Of a DNA stretch of 6,704 nt, positions 1 to 3,456 are shown piece after piece. The position numbers and the translations under genes were made by a program. Every line of letters starts with the position of its first letter. Position 1 is the stretch's first letter. Below the pieces are notes generated by a model. It ran no database searches. It worked only from the letters and a program-made list of their open reading frames with translations, and was not told where the DNA came from. Source of the DNA: an uncultured Bacteriovorax sp. (lineage in GTDB: Bacteria; Bdellovibrionota; Bacteriovoracia; Bacteriovoracales; Bacteriovoracaceae); assembly GCA_943914745.1 (NCBI GenBank), contig CALUDF010000179.1, positions 1 to 6,704 of the forward strand, in the 5' to 3' direction.

Positions 1-821
1 GTAAAAAGCGGACCAGGAATAGCTTGAGCTAATCCATAACCGGCCATGAATAAATCTTTTGAAACCCATCCTGTTGGAACAACTTCTGACTGAAGTAGTG
101 GAAGAACGACGTGCCCCCCACCAAATACTAAAGACCCTGCACGAAAAAAACTATCAAATAGATTAATAGTTTGATCATGGAAAATTGATCTAAGGATGGG
201 AAGTAGAATTAAAATTGCACTAAACAATATTAAAAAAATTGCTCCCGTTTTTTTCTTTAATCCACTCTCCATGGGAACATGAGGAAGTTCCTTTACCTCA
301 TTAAAAAAATAAGCACCAAAAAATCCGGCCATGACCAAAACTAAAACTTGAATAAAAGCCGAACTGAAAAATAAAACTATAACACTCGAAATAATTGCTA
401 TGGTTAAACGTTCTTTATCTGGGCATAGTTTTTTTCCCATTCCATAAACAGCTTGAGCGACTACTGAAACTGCAACTACTTTTAAACCATGGAGCCAGTT
501 CTCATGAGCATTCAGATTTAATTGTGTCATTCCTAATCCAAAAAGCACTAGTATTACTGCCGATGGAATAGTGAATCCAATCCACGCAACAATGGCCCCT
601 GCAATTCCAGCTCGGTTTAAACCAATCGCCATTCCAACCTGACTACTAGCTGGCCCTGGAAGAAATTGACATAAGGCCACTAGATCGGCATAGGCATGTT
701 CATTAATCCACTTTTTCTTTTTAACAAATTCGTCATGAAAATAACTTAAGTGGGCAATTGGCCCACCAAAGGATGTTAAACCTAATCTTAAAAAAGTAAT
801 GAACAATTCAAATAATTTCAT
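1..821 (-). CDS. chrA: Chromate transporter ChrA, 3' end beyond the window
   Basis: This is a multi-pass inner-membrane protein of the CHR (chromate ion transporter) family, which exports chromate and gives chromate resistance. About 273 residues are visible in one unbroken frame. The first CHR domain shows the signature SFGGP at residues 17-21 and QFLPGP at 52-57, followed by long hydrophobic segments at about 73-98, 112-128, 140-172 and 193-211. A second CHR domain begins with FGGGHVVLPLL at 233-243 and AQAIPGP at 265-271, where the window ends. The repeated FGG and PGP signatures show the two-domain (long-chain) form, usually about 390-450 residues, so about a third is missing. The start follows the padR stop by seven bases; the sequence TAAGGTAAAAATG places an AAGG ribosome-binding site over that stop, so the two genes are likely translationally coupled. 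The DNA is very AT-rich (about 27-32% G+C in several 60-base stretches that I counted by hand). CHR-family assignment is firm; chromate as the substrate is inferred from the family. Confidence 0.93.
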   Translation of the reverse strand, partial: MKLFELFITFLRLGLTSFGGPIAHLSYFHDEFVKKKKWINEHAYADLVALCQFLPGPASSQVGMAIGLNRAGIAGAIVAWIGFTIPSAVILVLFGLGMTQLNLNAHENWLHGLKVVAVSVVAQAVYGMGKKLCPDKERLTIAIISSVIVLFFSSAFIQVLVLVMAGFFGAYFFNEVKELPHVPMESGLKKKTGAIFLILFSAILILLPILRSIFHDQTINLFDSFFRAGSLVFGGGHVVLPLLQSEVVPTGWVSKDLFMAGYGLAQAIPGPLF

Positions 822-828
822 TTTTACC

Positions 829-1128
829 TTACTCTAAAATTTCACCAATCAGTTCTTTTAATCTCACCTTAATCTCTTTGAGATCTTTTTTACCTTTTGC
901 AGTAAGACGATAATATTTTTTGAAGCTCTTACCATCTTGAATAGTCCGAGATTTTATCAATCCACTTTTTTCTAAGTTTTTAAAAATGGGATAGAGAGCA
1001 CCTGGACTTATTTTATAGCCATGCTCTTCTAATTCTTTCATCATCCATGCTCCATAAATTTCTTCATGTTCACAGTGATGCAAAATATGGACTTTAATAA
1101 AGCTTGAAAAAAAATCATTTACTTTCAT
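829..1128 (-). CDS. PadR-family winged-helix transcriptional regulator, probable regulator of chrA
   Basis: This 99-residue DNA-binding protein fits the short PadR form, with a winged helix plus one C-terminal helix for dimerisation. The PadR core is clear: IYGAWMMKELEEHGYKISPG at residues 24-43, ALYPIFKNLEKSGLI at 44-58, and a basic wing with KKYYRLTAKGKKDL at 70-83. The C-terminal helix (84-99) is charged and amphipathic. The N-terminal helix carries an unusual His/Cys cluster (H14, H17, H18, C19, H21); whether it senses an ion is not known, and I only note it. The gene lies directly upstream of chrA in what looks like a two-gene operon, so the likely role is repression of the pair until chromate or a related stress appears. 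The ATG at 1128 is the first possible start, because an in-frame stop lies four codons upstream. No Shine-Dalgarno sequence precedes it, and a large palindrome abuts the start codon. Confidence 0.92.
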   Translation of the reverse strand: MKVNDFFSSFIKVHILHHCEHEEIYGAWMMKELEEHGYKISPGALYPIFKNLEKSGLIKSRTIQDGKSFKKYYRLTAKGKKDLKEIKVRLKELIGEILE

Positions 1129-1161
1129 AAGTACTAATTACGATATCGAAATTAGTAATTA
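1128..1161. promoter_or_regulatory. 34-bp near-perfect palindrome, candidate PadR operator
   Basis: The arms TACTAATT (1132-1139) and AATTAGTA (1150-1157) are perfect inverted repeats around a self-complementary centre CGATATCG (1141-1148). The outer bases TAA (1128-1130) and TTA (1159-1161) also pair. Only two of the 17 base pairs mismatch (1131/1158 and 1140/1149). It touches the first base of the padR start codon, where bound repressor would block transcription start or early elongation. PadR-family repressors commonly bind such AT-rich dyads in their own promoters, so autoregulation is the natural reading. A weak −10-like TAATTA sits within it on the minus strand, six bases from the ATG. 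Binding by this PadR is inferred. Confidence 0.7.
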
Positions 1162-1186
1162 ATGTATATTTTTAATTTTAATATGA

Positions 1187-1204
1187 TCGGACCTAGTCGG
1201 ACCT
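1187..1204. repeat. Tandem direct repeat TCGGACCT with a 10-bp period, next to a TATAAT box
   Basis: TCGGACCT occurs at 1187-1194 and again at 1197-1204, separated by AG, which gives a repeat period of one helical turn. A perfect −10-like TATAAT follows at 1207-1212 on the plus strand, with no recognisable −35 box. This arrangement resembles activator sites that stand in for a −35 element, as with response-regulator direct repeats. It could control a second, distal mutM promoter or the divergent padR-chrA unit. Only the repeat itself is certain. Confidence 0.45.
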
Positions 1205-1286
1205 TTTATAATTTCATCATCTGTAATCGCTTTATTTACAATGAGTTAACCGAGTTCTACCAGAATAGATCTAGCTCTGGCATGGC

Positions 1287-1315
1287 TTGCTTTTTTATTA
1301 ATAAAAACATATAGT
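1287..1315 (+). promoter_or_regulatory. sigma70-type promoter of mutM, predicted leaderless start
   Basis: A −35 box TTGCTT (1287-1292) and a −10 box TATAGT (1310-1315) are separated by the ideal 17 bases. Six bases follow the −10 box, and the seventh is the A of the mutM ATG at 1322, which is where transcription would be expected to start. No ribosome-binding site is present upstream of the ATG, in agreement with a leaderless mRNA. Confidence 0.65.
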
Positions 1316-1321
1316 TACAAC

Positions 1322-2149
1322 ATGCCAGAACTACCCGAAGTCGAAACCATCAAAAACCAAATAAACCCCATCCTCCCTCTCAAAATCGAGGCTGCGGTCT
1401 TCTCCCCTTTAACCAAACGAATCGTCAAACAAATGGACTTCGACCCCACAGGCTTCACCATTACCAAAATCCGAAGACACGCCAAATGGCTCATCTTCGA
1501 CCTAGCTCCACACGGCCACATCCTCTCCCACTTAGGAATGAGCGGTTCATGGCAGATGTCCCACGCCCCTCTTTCTGAAAAACACGGACACATCGAGTTT
1601 ATCGACAAAAATAAATCAGAATACGGAGTCCTCACCTATATCGACCCAAGACGCTTCGGCCATCTTTACGTCTTGAGTGATGAGAACTTCAAAAAGAAGG
1701 AAGACTCTCTTCCCATCGACATCTCAAGCCCAGACTTTGATAAAGAGCAAATCGCTCTCACTCTTTATTCACATCCAAACAAACCTATTAAGCCTTTTTT
1801 GCTCGACCAAAAAGCCTTCCCGGGAGTTGGAAATTATATGGCCTCTGAGATCTGTGCTCGCGCAGGAATTCTTCCAACAAGGCTAGCTGGTGACATCGAG
1901 GCTTTGGAAATTGAAAAAATGAAAGCTGCAATGGATATTGTTATTAGTGGCGCAGTGGAAACCAAAGGCACCACTTTTAGCGGCGGTTACAGAGACGCCA
2001 ACGGCTCTAAAGGCGAAGGTGTCAAACACCTTGTCGTCTTCTATCAACACCACTGCCAAATGTGCTTGGAGAAAGAGAAGGTCACGAAGGTCATTAAGAC
2101 CATAATGGCTGGCAGAGGGACATACCACTGTCCCGTCTGCCAAAAATAA
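1322..2149 (+). CDS. mutM: Formamidopyrimidine-DNA glycosylase / AP lyase (Fpg, MutM)
   Basis: This 275-residue base-excision-repair enzyme removes 8-oxoguanine and ring-opened purines from DNA, then cleaves the abasic strand. The N terminus MPELPEVETI supplies the catalytic Pro (residue 2, exposed after Met removal) and Glu3, so the start at 1322 is fixed. Other family features are Lys55 in RRHAK, the base-displacing triad Met73 (HLGMSG), Arg110 and Phe112 (DPRRFG), the helix-two-turn-helix with LLDQKAFPGVGN at 160-171, and a C-terminal zinc finger with Cys245, Cys248, Cys270 and Cys273. The length is normal. The helix-two-turn-helix continues NYMASE instead of the common NIYADE, and the zinc-finger region lacks the usual GTPI-type turn, so this is a divergent member; specificity could be shifted within the Fpg/Nei family. 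The gene stands alone and lacks a ribosome-binding site. The first 360 bases contain about twice as many C as G; the second half is balanced. Confidence 0.95.
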   Translation: MPELPEVETIKNQINPILPLKIEAAVFSPLTKRIVKQMDFDPTGFTITKIRRHAKWLIFDLAPHGHILSHLGMSGSWQMSHAPLSEKHGHIEFIDKNKSEYGVLTYIDPRRFGHLYVLSDENFKKKEDSLPIDISSPDFDKEQIALTLYSHPNKPIKPFLLDQKAFPGVGNYMASEICARAGILPTRLAGDIEALEIEKMKAAMDIVISGAVETKGTTFSGGYRDANGSKGEGVKHLVVFYQHHCQMCLEKEKVTKVIKTIMAGRGTYHCPVCQK

Positions 2150-2557
2150 TTATCTTCTCATTGGATTGTTGCGGTTCATGTAATCGACGCAGGCTTTGTA
2201 GCTTCCATCACTCTGAGGAATACTTCTTCCACTAACATCCGTACAAACGACAGGGTCGTTAGGATAGATCATCGTTGACGGAGGATTAGAGTTCATCGCT
2301 CCCGGGTTTGTTCCATCGGGATTTCTTATTGTCGAAGACTGTCCAACACCTACGGAGTCTTGCCTTATAACGCCATCACGGACATTGCCTGTTGTGGTTC
2401 CTCTATTGGGAACTTGATTGCCAAAAGTGGGGCGATTTGCATCCAGATTTGTTGAATTATTGAGTGCTCCAGAAGTTGTCGAGTTGTTCATATTTTGCAG
2501 TTGCGCGTGAGCCGTGGAAATAAAAAACATGAAAACGATCGTTGCAATGTATTTCAT
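2150..2557 (-). CDS. Small secreted Cys-pair protein 1 (Asn-rich, unknown function)
   Basis: I do not recognise this 135-residue protein. Residues 1-18 form a Sec signal peptide (hydrophobic core IATIVFMFFIS, cleavage after AHA), so it should reach the periplasm or beyond. Residues 19-100 are low complexity, rich in Asn, Ser, Thr and Gly, and probably disordered. The C-terminal part has the only two cysteines, C105 and C123, around G110, I113, D117 and Y120; this pattern is shared with the two upstream small proteins. The chain ends in NNPMRR (130-135), which recurs inside the neighbouring protein. A good ribosome-binding site (AGGAG at 2566-2570, eight bases from the ATG) fixes the start. 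It follows the previous gene by 14 bases and should share its transcript. Its stop codon abuts the stop codon of mutM on the other strand. A disulfide between the two Cys is likely but inferred. Confidence 0.85.
   Translation of the reverse strand: MKYIATIVFMFFISTAHAQLQNMNNSTTSGALNNSTNLDANRPTFGNQVPNRGTTTGNVRDGVIRQDSVGVGQSSTIRNPDGTNPGAMNSNPPSTMIYPNDPVVCTDVSGRSIPQSDGSYKACVDYMNRNNPMRR
2153..2170 (-). repeat. NNPMRR-coding repeat, copy 1
   Basis: These 18 bases encode the last six residues (NNPMRR) of the most downstream small secreted protein. They match 2674-2691 at 16 of 18 positions. Within the first four codons one of the two changes alters Asn to Asp and the other is silent. The similarity at DNA level supports recent common ancestry of the two genes. 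Confidence 0.7.
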
Positions 2558-2571
2558 AAAAAACTCTCCTC

Positions 2572-2913
2572 TTATTTTTTCTCAGTGTCCGGCATGTTCA
2601 TGCATGACTTATAACCTTCATCCTGTGGTCTTAACCACTGACCGTTATGGGTCTTGCAACCTGGAGAGCTTGCTCTTCTCATCGGATCGTTTTCGCGGGT
2701 GTAGTCGCGTCTGGTAGCGGCCTGATTTACATTAGCGGTGTCGCTGATTTCATCTTTTTCTGGAATGGTCGTTGTTCTTACTTTTGCCTTATCGGGGTAT
2801 GCGGCACTGTGATTGTCGTGTGGGGCGGCGCTATCCATATAAGAGTAAGTTGAGTCGTTGGCAAAACCTGTGATGGAAAAGGCCGCCAAAAAAAGAAACA
2901 GGGGTATTTTCAT
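2572..2913 (-). CDS. Small secreted Cys-pair protein 2 (unknown function)
   Basis: This is a 113-residue protein that I cannot assign to a known family. Residues 1-18 are a signal peptide (MKIPLFLFLAAFSITGFA, cleavage before ND). The mature part starts polar and Tyr/Ser/His-rich, then has a charged middle segment and the motif NDPMRR at 75-80. The only two cysteines, C86 and C104, enclose G91, L94, D98 and Y101 with the same spacing as in the neighbouring small proteins; the tail after C104 has only nine residues. A perfect AGGAGG (2920-2925) lies six bases upstream of the ATG, predicting strong translation. This gene leads a two-gene unit with the one ending at 2150. It is separated from the gene upstream by 179 bases containing inverted repeats, so it probably has its own promoter. 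Possible roles include a periplasmic or surface-associated accessory protein; none can be shown. Confidence 0.87.
   Translation of the reverse strand: MKIPLFLFLAAFSITGFANDSTYSYMDSAAPHDNHSAAYPDKAKVRTTTIPEKDEISDTANVNQAATRRDYTRENDPMRRASSPGCKTHNGQWLRPQDEGYKSCMNMPDTEKK
2674..2691 (-). repeat. NDPMRR-coding repeat, copy 2
   Basis: These 18 bases encode NDPMRR, immediately before the Cys-pair segment of the second small protein. They are the partner of the copy at 2153-2170, with 16 of 18 bases identical. In the other gene the motif comes after the Cys pair, so the order of the two modules differs. Confidence 0.7.
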
Positions 2914-2941
2914 AAAAGGCCTCCTAAGAAATTAACGATGA

Positions 2942-2960
2942 TGAATTGGTTGCCAATTCA
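2942..2960. promoter_or_regulatory. Perfect 8-bp inverted repeat upstream of the two-gene small-protein unit
   Basis: TGAATTGG (2942-2949) and CCAATTCA (2953-2960) are perfect inverted repeats around a three-base centre. The element lies 16 bases upstream of the AGGAGG ribosome-binding site of the gene starting at 2913. It could be an operator for a dimeric regulator or a 5'-UTR hairpin. A −10-like TATATAAC occurs further upstream on the minus strand (3003-3010), which would place the repeat inside the leader; its −35 box (TTCTCA) is weak. No T-tract follows on either strand, so it is not a classical terminator. Confidence 0.45.
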
Positions 2961-3054
2961 AACGAGTTAAATTTAGAAGTTCAAAGAACATGCCAGCGAT
3001 AAGTTATATAAAAGAGGACAATACTTGAGAAGGATGGAGTGATGATGAGTCAAT

Positions 3055-3080
3055 ATGCCCGCCTCATTGAAGCGGGCCAT
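3055..3080 (-). terminator. GC-rich hairpin, possible terminator of the barrel-protease operon
   Basis: GCCCGC (3057-3062) and GCGGGC (3072-3077) form a six-pair GC stem over a nine-base loop, about 16 bases past the stop codon of the third small-protein gene in the direction of transcription. The minus-strand sequence after the stem is ATATTGACT, which has some T but no real T-tract, so termination may be weak or the hairpin may protect the 3' end of the mRNA. Confidence 0.45.
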
Positions 3081-3084
3081 TATG

Positions 3085-3101
3085 GACAATTATTAATTGT
3101 C
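3085..3101 (-). other. Stem-loop over a stop codon (GACAATT / AATTGTC)
   Basis: A perfect seven-pair stem with a three-base loop spans the last sense codons and the TAA (3093-3095) of the small-protein gene ending there. Together with the GC-rich hairpin just downstream it makes a double stem-loop at the 3' end of the transcript. A role in termination or mRNA stability is inferred. Confidence 0.45.
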
Positions 3102-3443
3102 GAGATGAACTTTAATGTCTGCGTCTGAGTCTTTTGAGTCCGGTTTGTTGTTCTTCACTTTTTGAAGGCACTCATCATAACCAGCTTCGCCTTGCTTAAT
3201 GTCGTGGCCGTCTTTGGCCTTACAAGAAAATTTCAATTTGATTTTATCTGGTTCAGTGTAAAGAGCAGTCTCTTCTGCGACTTCGGCCTTTCCACGTGAA
3301 CTTTCAACATCTAGAGTTTTTTGGTCAATTTTTCCAAGCTCTGACATTTTTTTTGAAGCTGAACTCGACTGTGTTTTTTTGGGCTTCTCTGCTGCGTGCA
3401 AAGAAAGAGAAAAAGCTAAAAGGGACATCATTACATACTTCAT
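3093..3443 (-). CDS. Small secreted Cys-pair protein 3 (Lys-rich, unknown function)
   Basis: This 116-residue protein is not one I recognise. Residues 1-17 are a signal peptide (MKYVMMSLLAFSLSLHA, cleavage before AEK). Residues 18-65 are rich in Lys, Ser and Glu and probably extended or helical. The conserved segment holds the only two cysteines, C74 and C92, with G79, I82, E86 and Y89 between them, matching the spacing in the two small genes downstream. The tail (93-116) is charged, with KNNKPDSKDSD. It lacks the PMRR motif. The start at 3443 is supported by AAGGAAG seven to nine bases upstream, directly after the stop of the prolyl oligopeptidase gene; the gap is 13 bases, so the two are probably co-transcribed. 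The two-hairpin structure after its end suggests that this transcript stops here. Confidence 0.87.
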   Translation of the reverse strand: MKYVMMSLLAFSLSLHAAEKPKKTQSSSASKKMSELGKIDQKTLDVESSRGKAEVAEETALYTEPDKIKLKFSCKAKDGHDIKQGEAGYDECLQKVKNNKPDSKDSDADIKVHLDN

Positions 3444-3456
3444 ATTCGCTTCCTTT

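Noticed and set aside
1260..1280. Inverted repeat CCAGA-N11-TCTGG upstream of the mutM promoter
   Set aside because: The stem has only five pairs, and the inner palindrome TAGATCTA is offset by half a base from its centre; it could easily be chance.
1315..1635. 106-codon minus-strand open frame inside mutM
   Set aside because: It is antisense to the catalytic N-terminal domain of a confidently identified gene and has no ribosome-binding site or recognisable domain.
1677..2143. Open frames at 1677-1886 (plus) and 1883-2143 (minus) inside mutM
   Set aside because: Both lie entirely within the intact MutM frame and look like shadows, with no family features.
2514..2853. Plus-strand open frames at 2514-2717 and 2647-2853
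   Set aside because: They overlap the small secreted proteins on the other strand, which have signal peptides, ribosome-binding sites and shared motifs; the plus frames have none of these.
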